The notes under the pieces: generated by a model | What the model was told of the DNA's origin: nothing | Seen by the model: only the letters and a program-made list of their open reading frames with translations | The model's database searches: none | Assembly: GCA_002205965.3 (NCBI GenBank) | Contig: NADL03000859.1 | Coordinates: 1-64,000 of the forward strand | Origin: Kappaphycus alvarezii | Taxonomy: Eukaryota > Rhodophyta > Florideophyceae > Gigartinales > Solieriaceae | Length of the DNA stretch: 64,000 nt | Direction: 5' to 3' | Shown here: in pieces, positions 53,240-63,973 of the stretch | Position numbering within the stretch: position 1 is the stretch's first letter | Layout of the letters: each line of letters starts with the position of its first letter | Translations under genes and position numbers: made by a program

Positions 53240-54355
53240 CTGTTGCTCTACCGGTTTGGGCCAGTTAGCTGGTGCCAAGCTGGCATGGCACCGTCCATTG
53301 GCCACTACTCTAAGGTATTCCTGACATAATTTTCAGTACAGGGCTACAGTACCTGATTTCCCTTTTTTTCCTCCAACTCCCCAACAGAACTCCGATCCAG
53401 CCGCCAACATGGAGAGCCCCGCCAAAGACAAGCCAAGTCGCGCCCGTCTTTCCCACTTCCCCGTAAAAATGACGATGATGCCTCGGAAGACTTCCTCCGC
53501 AACCGACGACCGGTCCACCCCTACCACTCCTCTTCAGGCAGTGTAACAGGCGATTCCCATCGGAGACTGCAGAAGGCAGGCGCTCCGCGCATCCATTGGG
53601 ATTCCGGGCTCCAAGGAGTGGGTATAATGTGCGCCATACCCCGGACTACAAACGCACATCGAGGCCCGACGATTTTCCCAGTGGCTCCGATATCATTGCC
53701 AAGTCCCGCTGTTTGCTTCTGGCACACCATGTCCCAGAGCAAATTAACCTCACACACTGGACATCTATGGTGACCACCTCCTCCACTGCCTGCACGGTCC
53801 TAACAGGAGCGTCCGTCACGACCGGCAAGTGTATCTTTTGGCTAGGGACCTGGCCAAAGCCGCCCGTCATCCCTTCGTAGAGCCGGGAGAAGGCCTCCAC
53901 CGCACGAGACCAGATATTCTGACAATGGGAAGCCGCAGGGGAACTGACTTCTTCGACATCACCTTTGTTAATTCTCTCGCGCCTTTGAACAGGAGAGTCA
54001 ACACGTTCAACCCCTTGACCTCCCTTAACACAGCCCCAGCAGAGAAGCACAGAAAGTCCCAGCCTTTCATTGCACTTCCTCTCGAGGCAGACTCGTCCCC
54101 GTGGCGGGGTGGACATACTGTACTGTACTGTACTGTACTGTACTGTACTGTATACAAACATACTGTATTGTACTGTACAGTACTGTATACATTACTGTAA
54201 CATACTGTACTGTACAGTACTGTATACATTACTGTAACGTACTGTACTGTACTGTACTGTATACATTATACATTACTGTAAAGTACAGCAAAGAACTGTA
54301 TACATTACTGTATACAGTACACAGTACTGTACAGTACTGTACTGTACAGTACTGT
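53240..54355 (+). mobile_element. Internally deleted LINE copy, plus strand
   Basis: The 5' part (GGGCCAGTTAGCTGGTGCCA...CCGATCCAGCCGCCAAC) matches the minus-strand copy at 50570-50760. The ORF1 start is MESPAKDKPSRARLSHFP at about 53409. From 53801 (ACAGGAGCGTCCGTCAC) the sequence again matches the other copy: TGASVTTGKCIFWL; TRPDILTMGSRRGTDFFDITF; FNPLTSLN. A GTAC-rich tail runs 54114-54355. RPDI...FDIT is the nuclease-like motif pair. Most of ORF1 and all RT are missing. Confidence 0.65.
54114..54352. repeat. GTAC-rich satellite, longest tract
   Basis: Starts with seven tandem TACTG units, then mixed TACTGTACAGTACTG and TGTATACATTACTG words. A C2-family solo LTR follows at once. Confidence 0.88.
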
Positions 54356-54726
54356 AGAATGCGCGGTGTAAGCGAGGGGGAGCGAGTAAGAAAGGCACGG
54401 TGAACGGGTACAAAGGTCCCCCGGGATGCAGTTGCAGTCCCGTATTTGGTTCTTTAGGAGCCACTAGAACGGTCGATATTTCTCCCTGAATCCCCAAAAA
54501 CTTTCTCTCCTCACGCCCCGATCGGACAGTGAGGGCTTCCTTAAATACCCGTTCGGTAGCTATAGAATAGCAGATACAGTAGATGATAGCCACTGTATTC
54601 CTGGGAGCACAGCACAGTAGTACTGCTACTCGGCTGTTTAGGATACAAATCATGGGATCTGCCAAGTCAGATATGTCGTGACCTCGGATTGGCCGAGACC
54701 GTTCGTACAATACACACTGTACAACA
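54353..54726 (-). repeat. Solo LTR of the C2 family, minus strand
   Basis: The reverse complement starts TGTTGTACAG and follows the C2 LTR through CCAATC-GAG, GACTTGGCA, GTACCGGG-like and CGTTCACCGTGCC to CATTCTACA. It is clearly diverged from the C2 LTRs, with several indels. Flanks are AGTAC and AGGGC, not a perfect duplication. Confidence 0.82.
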
Positions 54727-56177
54727 AGGGCGTACTATACATTAAGGCTTCAAGTATATCACTGCAGCATCCACTGAAGGCCTCGACCATGTCATCAAAG
54801 CATGCGCCCATTATTAATAATCAAAAATACAGTCAGTGAATCAAGTGCAGTGCCAATTGAGTATGTGACTGTCCATGCCAGTATTCTACATACTGAACAG
54901 TGACTCCTCGCGAACATACAGAGGGCGCACCATCGGTGTTAAACACCAGCAGGACAGATGGCACTGGACTTGAAGGGACTAGTAAAAATTTAGTTCCCAC
55001 TTATAATTATTCCACGCTGAAGTGTTTCTATCGCATAGAAATGCGATACCCCCGCGAAGCGGGGTCGAGGTTTTTGAGTCTTGTAAATCCAAATGATTTT
55101 TTTTGTGGAAATATAATTCCAGTAATTATAACTGCATAATGTAAAACCACCTGAAAGACATAAGAATTGCTTCATGTGTAATACAGTAAAGATTGGTCCA
55201 TTGAAATAGATAAAATTACTTTCCGATGATCACAATAAATGAAAACATTTTGACCTCCGATAAAAAAATTGTTTCAAAATTTTAGTCACTGCATTTGATA
55301 TGAAAAAACAATTAAATAGTTTTTTAATACTTGTAAAATTACTTTCCAATTTTCACAGGGGTGAACTTGTGGCGTGCTGGAGCGACGGTGGTAGAACGGG
55401 ATTAGTGCAGGAACCAGCGAAAAAGGAGTCTTCTACGGTGGCCATAAAGCAAATGAGAGGTTAAGAAGGTGGGAAAGTCGCCGATGGTAGATGCGGGTGT
55501 TGGTACGAAAACGTTCTTTTCTGTAGAAGAGTGTACCTCTCCACAAACTTCTGTATTCTCCTTCCCCATCAATTTTCAAAAATAGTCTTCCCATCAATTT
55601 TCTTTTTGGAACAATATCCTGAAACAAAATTTCCCCATGAATCCAAATTCACTGTGAAACTCCATTTCTATTTTGTCTTTGAGCATTTTGGTCCTCCTTT
55701 CTCAATAAAAATAATCTTTCCACTCGTGATTTGCTTCGTCCTCCAGATTCAGTTCCGCTATTTTATGAAGCATATGTTTAGTTATTAGAGAGCTTACTCA
55801 CAAAGAATTCAGAAAAAAAGCTGCCAAATTTCAGCAATAGAATTACAGTCTGTAATTCAATTGCAGAATTCTGGAATGAAGCCGTGAGTTAAATTGCTGA
55901 AATGTGATCAGCTAGTGAAGACCTGTGAGAAATGGCTGTGAGGAATAAACATGGTGCATTCCCATTTGTCCATGCGTAAACATGTTTTCAAATTTCAGAA
56001 AATAATTTCAGAAATGCTTTTCAGAAATTTATCATATTACGTCTTTCTGAAGACCTTTCAGACTTCTGTTTTTGCGTAAGCTCACTATTGTCCTAATTGC
56101 ATGCAAATTCAAAGCTGTGGCATTGCTTCACAATTTTTATTTCGTCCAAGGTCGTGAAACTTTTCGAATACGTTTCC
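54727..56177. other. No recognised gene; hairpin repeat copy 4
   Basis: A/T-rich from about 55090 to 56150. A minus ORF at 55433-55627 and a plus ORF at 55531-55788 overlap and are not assigned. Only the three-hairpin repeat (55002-55092) is recognised. Confidence 0.5.
55002..55092 (+). repeat. Three-hairpin repeat, copy 4
   Basis: In the plus orientation it reads GTTCCCACTTATAATTATTC, CACGCTGAAGTG, ATCGCATAGAAATGCGAT, CCCCGCGAAGCGGGG and TCGAGGTTTTTGAGTC. It is inverted relative to the other three copies, and its second and third stems are perfect. Confidence 0.85.
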
Positions 56178-57272
56178 CTATTTAAAGTCCTATATCGAAG
56201 TCGTTGAGGCAACCCCCGCAATTTTCTACCCCATCTGCTCACCATTTTTTTGCCTTCAACATGACCAACCTCCGTACTTCCCTCACCATCGCCAAGTCAT
56301 CCCGAGACCGCCGTCCCCTCAAAGCTGTTGCCTGATGGCGAACGGTTCAACCGACTACGATGATTACTGCAGAAGATTGGACCGGGAACGAGTTCGGGAG
56401 TGGGGCCGCCGTAACTGTTTCGAGCAGGCAGAAGAGGCAGAGGCAGAGGAGGAGAAAGAGAAGGTATGGGTGGAACCGTGGGAGCCACTATTGTACAACG
56501 GTGTGGTAGCTCCTATGGAGAACGAAGGAGAGACTGGGGGAGTAATTTTTATCTCTGACTTCTCGGACGAAGATGAAAAGAAGGGCGAATAGGAGGACGA
56601 GGGAGGGAGAAACATGTAAAATGCTGGAATACTGAGAAGGGGACCGGAAAGTATGGACCAAGCGGTCCAAACTCTGGAGCCTGATGAAGGTATCTTCAGT
56701 GGTCTAGATATTTCACAGGAGGCGATGTAGAATTCTGACCCGTTCGAGACCCGTTCGAGGATATTTGTTTGGCCTGCTTGGGTGAAATGGATATTTTGGG
56801 GGAACCGTTTCGCTCTGATATAGAGGACTAATATATTAAGGGAGAAATATATGTATTATTACTGATAATATCTGCTGTTAGTCTTTCTCATTCACATGAT
56901 TCCATTTGATGCATTTTATGGTTATAAGTATGTTTTTTTTACTTTACGGTTAGCCAAAAAATTAATATAAGCAGAGTAGAATGCTTATTCTTGTGAAATT
57001 AAGTTGGCAGACAACTTCAAGTCAAGTCCCCAGTATTAGGAAGTTGAGAGTCAATTTCAGACCTAAGAAACATTTTTCCTACGCTGTTCAAAGAGAATTA
57101 GTAGTAGATACGGCCCCTTCCATACTTTCTTGTAGCCTTCTTCATTGTAGTCTTTACCCGACCCTTTTTGTTCTTTCAAATATACCGCGGTAACAACTTT
57201 GTCACTTGAAACACCTCCTTCTTGGGGTAATTGGCTCTGAGTATATCTTCTCTCGACAATTTAACCCTATCA
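56178..57272 (+). repeat. Diverged G1-type LTR, copy C
   Basis: From the TATTTAAA box to the CCCTATCA end at 57272 the order matches the G1 LTR: acidic gene, AAAATTAATATAAGCAGAG promoter block, AAGTTGAGAGTC, CACCTCCTTCTTGGGG, end. The left border is not found. ACGGG follows the end, but I saw no matching duplication upstream. Confidence 0.7.
56261..56831 (+). pseudogene. LTR-borne acidic protein gene, copy C
   Basis: It starts MTNLRTSLTIAKSS like the G1 copy (MSNLRPSVPISKN). The frame is lost near 56330, then STDYDDYCRRLDRERVREW parallels PTDADDYIRRQTKKQIIEF. A Glu-rich stretch follows (EQAEEAEAEEEKEK), shorter than the Asp/Glu run of the G1 copy. The C-terminal part reads ESMDQAVQTLEPDEGIFSG, then LDISQE, a TAG, MDILGE and SDIED, ending at 56831. 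Similar ends with a diverged middle indicate a real protein that has since decayed. Confidence 0.6.
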
Positions 57273-57283
57273 ACGGGCGGCAG

Positions 57284-57975
57284 ATGGCAGAAACTACGCT
57301 GAGTGGGAGGGAGGAAGGAGAGGGGCTCCAGAACCAACGTAAGTGTGTCGAACAGGTGATTCGGTTGAGCTGGATTTTCATGGCTCGGTGGACAATGGTA
57401 CCAGCCCCAAAGGTGGAGAGGTGCTGGAGGGAGTGAACGGCTATGTGGCAATGGGGGCTGTAAGGAGAAGTGCTCAGCTGGCGGAGTTTGATAGTGAAGC
57501 GATAAGCGCGGTAGAGGAGTATTCTCGCGGGGTCTATAATTTGGTACAAACAACGCAGGCCGGCAAGATGTGTTTGTTGTATGTTGCTTATGTTCTGAGT
57601 ATTATGACAAACAGCCGTCGTTGCGCATTTCCATCAGCAATTGAGAGAGCCGTGACTTCACATAATAGGAACGAAGCATAAAAGTACCTGCTTCGAACAA
57701 ATTTTTGTAGGACATAGTTGGCGTGGGAAGGGTGGGAATCGGAGAAAAGTGCAACAGCGCGAAAGGGGTAGTTCGAGGCAGCAGCGGTGGCTATCACACG
57801 TCAAATGGTCTCGCCTGGCTCGATTCCAATAGGGGTCAGTGTGATACCAAGGTAGAACGCTGATTGCGACAGGGAGAGTGGATGATAAGCGAATGTGCAG
57901 ATTTCGGTAGGGCGCAGGGGGCGCTGGGGGAGGAAGAAACACTTCTGTCGTGTTCATACTATGATGCGGGAAGAG
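57284..57975 (+). other. Region after LTR copy C, unassigned ORF
   Basis: An ORF at 57343-57681 (112 codons; VLEGVNGYVAMGAVRRSAQL) starts 70 bp after the LTR, where gag of an element would begin, but it matches no gag I know. Further right I see nothing. Confidence 0.35.
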
Positions 57976-59134
57976 CTAAGGTGAGAAGCGATGGTGCGTT
58001 TTCGGTGCGATTTGTGAAATAGGAAAGCCCGCTCCTTCGGCCCTACGGGACGCGAAATTTTTCCTCACCTGCCGCCTCCCCTTTGCTCGCGCATTTACTC
58101 TGTTGAAATTACCACTAATTATATAGTATTCAAGCTGAGGAGGATCAATTCCAAAGTATTGGGACATGCTGTTAGGATAGATACGTTACTTTGTCTATCC
58201 TAACAGCATGTCCCATGATTAGCAAAACTGCTGCTATGTACAACTTTCCAACAGCACATCCCTCTAAGCGAATTTTCCTCTTGAAATCAACGAACGTCCA
58301 GTACATTTTCACCTCTTTAAAGAATCACTCGACTGTAACCCGCCCCTTTAATATAGCCCGGTTAGGGAGCTTGTATCTCTCGCCTAGATTAGAGCCTCAG
58401 TACAGTACTGTATCCGGAGTCCCCATAGAACTATTTGGACCATCTCCAACACCCAGAAATCCTGGCAATGTCGCATCCATTCCGCTCTGAACATACAAAG
58501 TCCAGTCGTGGCGGGTTTCCTCAATTGTGTCTGCTAGATGCATCTCCATATCGCATGGAGATGTAATCGCATGTAACTTGATCACGTTTTTGCGCTTGTA
58601 TCAATTGTAGACCAACCGCTGGTTGATCTTCCTCTCTCCCGGGCGACCGATCTCTGTTACTGTCCTATCAGAAAAGCCGACAATATTATCCATCTCCTCC
58701 GTGTTTTTTTTCACCGAAGCAGCATAGACAGAAAATTGCTTCCTCCAAAACACCGCATTGAAGTCCGGTATCATTAGCGCAGCACTTTTCTCTAGGAACG
58801 CATCCAGAGCTTCCCAGAACAGTTCAGACAGGTGTGACGCATGTTTCCCAAATAGTAGCTCTCCATGTGGCCAATGGGTTTGAGAAGCCATTCGGCGAAG
58901 AACTCCGCAAGTTTCCAGAAGGGGATTCGCTGCATACCTGTTCGTCTGAGTGTGCGTACTCCCTGTTGCCCACGCGAAAACCGTAATCATTTGCCTTACA
59001 CCCGCATAGTTGAAACGAAATAGAAAAAGGCACGCGCGGTCCGTCAGTTGTTCAAATAAAAATTGAAATGAAGTAGAGAAAATGAATGCCGTCCGCTGTG
59101 CGACGCGTTGTACTGCTTTCTCGTGCTGCTTCAT
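57976..59134 (-). pseudogene. Harbinger-like (DDE_Tnp_4 type) transposase
   Basis: Minus-strand frames in order: MKQHEKAVQRVAQ start at 59134; a helical part with LLFGKHASHLSELFWEAL; VGFSDRTVTEIGRPGERKINQ, the place of the family's G-F-I-D-G-T (first Asp); KLHAITSPCDMEMHLADTIEETRHDWTLY; LPGFLGVGDGPNSSMGTPDTV (second Asp); GRVTVE*FFKEVKMYWTFVDFKRKI (third acidic residue, Glu); YIAAVLLIMGHAV and, beyond a palindrome, MSQYFGIDPPQLEYY. The signature VE-FFK-VK...VDFK matches fungal and plant-like DDE transposases. There are stops near 58610 and 58345. Confidence 0.75.
58161..58214. repeat. Perfect hairpin with 21-bp arms in the transposase C-terminus
   Basis: Arms 58161-58181 (GGGACATGCTGTTAGGATAG plus one base) and 58194-58214 are exact reverse complements around a 12-base loop. 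It lies between LIMGHAV and MSQYFGIDPP in the coding frame, with no such repeat expected in the protein. Confidence 0.92.
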
Positions 59135-60840
59135 CTAAATTGGCCAAAATATGGTGAGCAGCTGGTTGCTGACTCCTAAAGTCTCCCCACAGGAGCTGTG
59201 TCTCCTGATGATAATGAGGACAAGGGCTTACCACCTCTGAGGTCTCTCGTTGACAGATAAAGCTGTGTGGTCGCGAATTCTGCCTAAAGCCATGGTGGTT
59301 GCAGAAGTTTCAGGTCTTTGCATTGCTATTGCGGAAATTTTGGAGTTGAAAACTTGGCGTATGTAAATTTCAGAAAAACGATTTTACAGAAATACGGTAT
59401 CAAAGGTTTTATTGCTGGTGATTTATTACATTCCGAAATCATTGCAGGAATTTTTTTAGCGTAAACCCTATATTTTGAAAATATAGAAAAATTAGCAGCC
59501 TTTTTTCGGCCATACGTTTTTGTAAAGGCATGGGTATACTCTATCAAAACAAAATTCCGAGAATTGCAACTCTACTCAGTGCAGGAGCAACTTTCCGTTA
59601 CGTATTAGTTCTTGATTTCCCCTCTTCGCAAAAAATGGATCCAAGAACCGTTCCAAGAAATCCAATTCACTGACACGCTTCCCTTTTTACGTCAGCGGCA
59701 GATTGAAAGCACTTGTTTAGGTCGGCTTTGAAGACGACAGTGCTCAGTAGAATCGTCATCGCAGTCCATATTTACGTTTCAAGGGGGCAAAGAAGTAAGT
59801 CAGTGGAAACAAGCTGGAAGATACTCGACCGTCTTTTAGCATAAACGGATAGCTCTTGCCACGCGAAGAGTAGTACCGAGAGCACAGTCGTACCGTGGCG
59901 ACGGACTAAACAGAGACCGAAGCGAAACATGCAACGTGACGGGAGATCGAGTAGGTGAGGACGCCGAAACGGAGCGGAGCTCTTCAGCTTTGTCCCTGCG
60001 GCAGGCCCTAGCCACTTGACGTTTAGCGTAGAGCATCTTGCGGATGACAAGCAATCTACGACGGCTCAACTGACCAAAACCTCACCTCCCTAGTCCCGTG
60101 AATGATGGGGCGCGTAGTTAGAGACTCGGGCTCGGAGCGAGGGGAAAGACTGGGAACGTTGGTCAGAGTAATAGAGTGGGAGAAAAAATTACCTTCACGA
60201 GGTTTTCGCTTTACTGCCTGGTACTACGGTGATGCTCTGTGAGCTCCCTCGGATCAGAAGCTCTCCGGTGCTTAAATACCTACAACAAACCATAATTTTC
60301 TACAAATATCTACACCCGCGCCCTCGGACTAGGGTTACCGGCAGTATCTACCGTAAGCATCCCTACAGTACACTTGGCGGGGCGTGTCATCCGATAATGC
60401 GTTCTGTAAACGGAGAGTGCACAGTAGGCGTACTGCCCCTGAACACAATGCGATGCATTGTACAGCGCGAAGTACGGTACGTGCGGTTAATGAAGATCAA
60501 TCATTGGTTTACTTACTGATGGGAGTGGAAAGGGGATTGTGTAGGGAAGACAGTAGGGAAGAGTAGGTTTAGGTGTAGGGAGGGGTCGATATGTGCCGCC
60601 TCCCCCTCAGAGTTGCACAAACGACTCAGGCGCTACCTATATAACAGACACCCGAGCGGCTGTGGCTGAGATTTGCCCGTACAGTAGTGTGCTTACTGTA
60701 CACTACTGTACTCAACCCTAAAAAATGATTAAAACTAGTAGGCAAAAAGATAGAGAGTACAGTACATTACACTAAAAAGTCGTCATAGATAGCACTAAAA
60801 ACCCATAAACACCACCTTCCAACCACTGCATTCAACACCA
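59135..60840. other. No recognised gene
   Basis: A minus ORF at 59772-60050 and a plus ORF at 60229-60519 are unassigned. Near 60690 a short TACTGTACACTACTGTAC tract belongs to the GTAC satellite. CCTATATAAC near 60640 could be a promoter TATA box on the plus strand. Confidence 0.45.
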
Positions 60841-61166
60841 CCCCGTGCTCAAACTGCAACCCAGGTGCAGTATACAGGGAGCTCGGCTAGCTCAGGGTAG
60901 AGATCGGCCGACCCTTGCACACCCCCTTCCGACACACCTGCGACACACTCGTTCTCCTTCTTGCCCGCAACCAAGCACCAAGCCACCACCTCTTGGGGTC
61001 TTGTACCCTCATAAGCCCACATCAACCCCCGTGCAGCGCCTTCGCCTCGAAGCTCTGTGTCGATTCAGGTCAGAAAAAGCCTCTGCGACTGGCCCGTCCA
61101 CTGAGCGTATAGAAGCGAAGGAATCCGATGGTATCGTCGTCCCAAAATTCCTTGTAGATTAGTAGG

Positions 61167-62706
61167 ATGGCGCATACAAAACAAACCGCCCCACGGTCAA
61201 CAGGCGGGAGAACTCCACGGCTGGAACTAGCTTTTAAGGCGGCCAGGAAGAGACCGTCCCAATTTCCGATTACCACCCCACAGCCCCGAAGCTACCTCAA
61301 GAGCATGGAATACTTCTCGCTAGACCAAGTTAGACGCGGAACAAACAAGAGTAGGCTCGCTTGTCTCGCCGGTCGTTCGGATGCAAGCAAGATTATAAGG
61401 TCTCGCAAAGTAGGCGACAATCTAGATAATCTCTTCTTTCGGGTTTAATTTGGGTGTTATGAGAAGGAGAAGGCCACTTCGGTGGAACTGTCCTATTATG
61501 AAGCCACCCTCTTTTTCGGAAAGAATATGGTTAACATTACCGCTTCTAGAGAGCTGACGAATGGTATTGACAGGGAGCTAGAATTCCAATTGAGCTTAAC
61601 TGCGTCCCTTATAGATTCTGAAGACCACGCGGAGTACCCGGAATTTCCTGATTGGACCATCTACTCCGTGGTTTGGAAGATACCGGAAGTCTTTCACGAT
61701 TGTTTTATGGGGCAGTACTTTGCCGTCGATTTGTACACAGAGGAAGAGCACCCCATCGACTTGTACACCTTATCATTCCACGAGGCGCCCCCAGGAGCCG
61801 GTCTTCATAATCCTCCACAGAGGAACGTGAAACAGGAGCAAAAATACAGGATCGACGTCAATACGTTGTTCGGGAGAAAGCTACTTTCACGTGTTGGAGC
61901 CATTATGATGATCGACTCCTGGTGCCAGAGGCACCGCAACAGTATTACAAGGTATTGTTCCCGATGTCGAGGGCGGCTTCGACCTTGGCGCTCCCATTTC
62001 TAGACAAGAGTTTTCCTGTTCATTTTCGAGATTTCGAAGGCCGCTGCATGCAGGCGTCCGCAGCGACGGCGCACTATCTCGTCTTTGGAAAGGAAATAGC
62101 AGACGATTATTGGTCTCGTGATTACGAGAACGATTGCAAGACCTTGTATCAGTTGGCTTAATGTCCTCGTTGCACTTCTTTGCTGACGTTGTGAAGGGGT
62201 TGAGCCGCGTTCATCCTAGCCCCATGGTTCTGAGTCATTTTCGAGTTGAAGAAACTACGCGCGGCAGCTTCAAGAGTAGTCTCCGACGGAGGGATAGGAA
62301 GAAAATTGACATCAACTGGATCCGCGGTTTGCCAAATTCTCCCTCAAGCGGAATTTTCGTAGCGGCGGTCATAGGACGCCGCAGGGCCCAGGATGTCGTA
62401 TGCGTAGACGTAAGGGAAGAGCCCATACTCATATCTGATTGTGTGGAAGAGTATGCGATGCGATTATGTGAGGCCTCTCTTAAGATTTTCTGCGGAGAAA
62501 AAGACCCGGTGGACTCCCTGAAGATCTCCGATGTACGGAGGGTTACGTTGGCAAGTAGGCAATATATCCCTTACCGAGGTCATAATATCCCGACCGCCTC
62601 GTCTGGTTCGGGGAAGAAGAAGAGGATACGCCGCCGTCCCAAACCGACCGCAGGTTCTTCTTCATCGAACAAGAGGGATAGGGGAGACCAAGGAAGTCGT
62701 CAGTGA
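61167..62706 (+). pseudogene. Gene with histone H3 tail-like N-terminus, unknown body, decayed
   Basis: The ATG at 61167 starts MAHTKQTAPRSTGGRTPRL, then ELAFKAARKR. Against the H3 tail, 19 of the first 28 positions after Met are identical; K4, K23 and K27 are kept, K9 and K14 are Arg, K18 is Leu. RSYLKSMEY, 12 residues on, resembles the H3 helix motif RRYQKSTEL. The H3 histone fold is not visible after that. The frame stops at 61446 and continues in the same frame (61482-62003: ELTNGIDRELEFQLSLTAS; WTIYSVVWKIPEVFHDCF). It then shifts (61922-62161) and shifts again (62134-62706), ending in a basic Ser-rich tail (SGKKKRIRRRPKPTAG) that could be a nuclear signal. No known domain is seen in the body. 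Unrecognised introns are an alternative to decay. Confidence 0.6.
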
Positions 62707-62923
62707 TTCCCATGTCCCACATTGTATTCAAGAATTATTGATTTGTGCGTGAGACGTAGTACTACTAAAGCTCCATCATTGGGTAACAGAGGATGTAAAT
62801 GCAATTTTTCTCGGTTTCAAATGCGAAATGATCCAGCTTATTTCTCAACAAAAAAAAGAGAAAGACATAAAGGGCATTAAAAAAATGGACAAACGATGGA
62901 TATCACAGCTAAATCAAGTGCTC
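62707..62923. other. Short spacer between H3-tail gene and G3 integrase
   Basis: The two genes converge. The spacer is A/T-rich with an A-run at 62850-62860; nothing else is seen. Confidence 0.5.
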
Positions 62924-63973
62924 CTAGGCCTCTAAATGGCTCGAGCGCAAGACAAAAAGAACTAGTCTCCTCTCGTGGATGGCGCGGCAGGAATGGCGAC
63001 CCCCGTATGAGATGAGCCAGTATCGGGGATGAGCAACCTTCCAAACGCGACAAGGTCCGTAATACCAAGAACGGAGGGCAGGCCACTTGGCGGCCGAAGT
63101 TAACGCCTGGCCATGTGCCACTAGAACCCAATCCCCCACATTGAACATGCGAGGCTCTGTACAGTTTGAACTACCCATTCTATGCATCTGCTCTTCTCGA
63201 CGCCGAGCTCGAAGTGCAGAGGAGGCCAGAAGTTCCAGCTTGCTATGTGTATCGGAAGCGCAGTCCATCAACGCGACGGGGTCAGATGGACTCATGCGCG
63301 AAACTACTCCGAACATCAGTTCGCACGGAGAAGCTCCTGTAGAAAGTCGACGACGACGGTATCCGTACAAAACCCGGGGCAGACACTCTTCCCAATCTAT
63401 ACCTTGGCCGACAACCATCTTCTTCACGGCTGTCTTGAGGGTTCGTACCATCCTCTCGGCTCTACCATTAGACATGGGAGCATACGCGAGAACAGTTGTC
63501 CAGTTAATTCTATGCTTCTTCATGAAATCAGCGACGGTGGCAGCGGTAAAGCACCCAGCTTTGTCGCTGATAATGGTCTTCGGGGGACCAAAAGGGTGCA
63601 CAATTTCACTCTCTATGAACTGGGAGACAGTTGCAGCCGACGAGTCTGTGGTGGCAACTGCGATTGCCCAACCTGTCAAATGCTCGACGGCGATGAGTGG
63701 ATATTTTTTTCCGGCGTTTGACATCGGCAGAGGTCCTGCGAAATCGATCGAATAAGTTTCGCATATATTCGTCAATGGGACATTCAAAGTCGTACGATAC
63801 GGCGGAAGGAGCCTCGTCTTCTGGCACCCCTCACAACTTTTCACGTCGTTGTGAATGTCTTGGTGAATCTGCGGCCACCAATAACGTTCTATGAAAAATT
63901 TCTTCGTCGTCTTCTTATCCCAATGTCCGATGTCGTCGTGAAAGGTCTTCAATATCGCGACCCTGTCCTTCAT
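62924..63973 (-). CDS. G3 Ty3/gypsy integrase, intact, runs toward window edge
   Basis: This is an uninterrupted 349-codon frame on the minus strand, probably part of a longer pol that continues beyond the right edge. Zinc finger: FHDDIGHWDKKTT, then CEGCQKTR. Core: TYSIDFAGPLPM (Asp 1), TIISDKAGCFTA (Asp 2), APMSNGRAERMVRTL (Glu). C-terminus: FNVGDWVLVAHG, YYGPCRVWKV and SYGGRHSCRAIHERRLVLF. It is closely related to the G2 integrase and more distant from G1. It is the best-preserved transposon domain in the window, which suggests recent or ongoing activity. No chromodomain is seen. Confidence 0.92.
   Translation of the reverse strand: MKDRVAILKTFHDDIGHWDKKTTKKFFIERYWWPQIHQDIHNDVKSCEGCQKTRLLPPYRTTLNVPLTNICETYSIDFAGPLPMSNAGKKYPLIAVEHLTGWAIAVATTDSSAATVSQFIESEIVHPFGPPKTIISDKAGCFTAATVADFMKKHRINWTTVLAYAPMSNGRAERMVRTLKTAVKKMVVGQGIDWEECLPRVLYGYRRRRLSTGASPCELMFGVVSRMSPSDPVALMDCASDTHSKLELLASSALRARRREEQMHRMGSSNCTEPRMFNVGDWVLVAHGQALTSAAKWPALRSWYYGPCRVWKVAHPRYWLISYGGRHSCRAIHERRLVLFVLRSSHLEA

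Noticed and set aside
49490..54115. Inverted ~320-bp segments as terminal inverted repeats of one DNA transposon
   Set aside because: Each segment carries the LINE C-terminal motif with a GTAC tail outward, and each has its own ORF1 start, so two LINE copies explain it better.
60885..60920. tRNA-like stretch GGCTAGCTCAGGGTAGAG
   Set aside because: It resembles a D-arm/A box, but no acceptor pairing, anticodon arm or B box follows at the right spacing.
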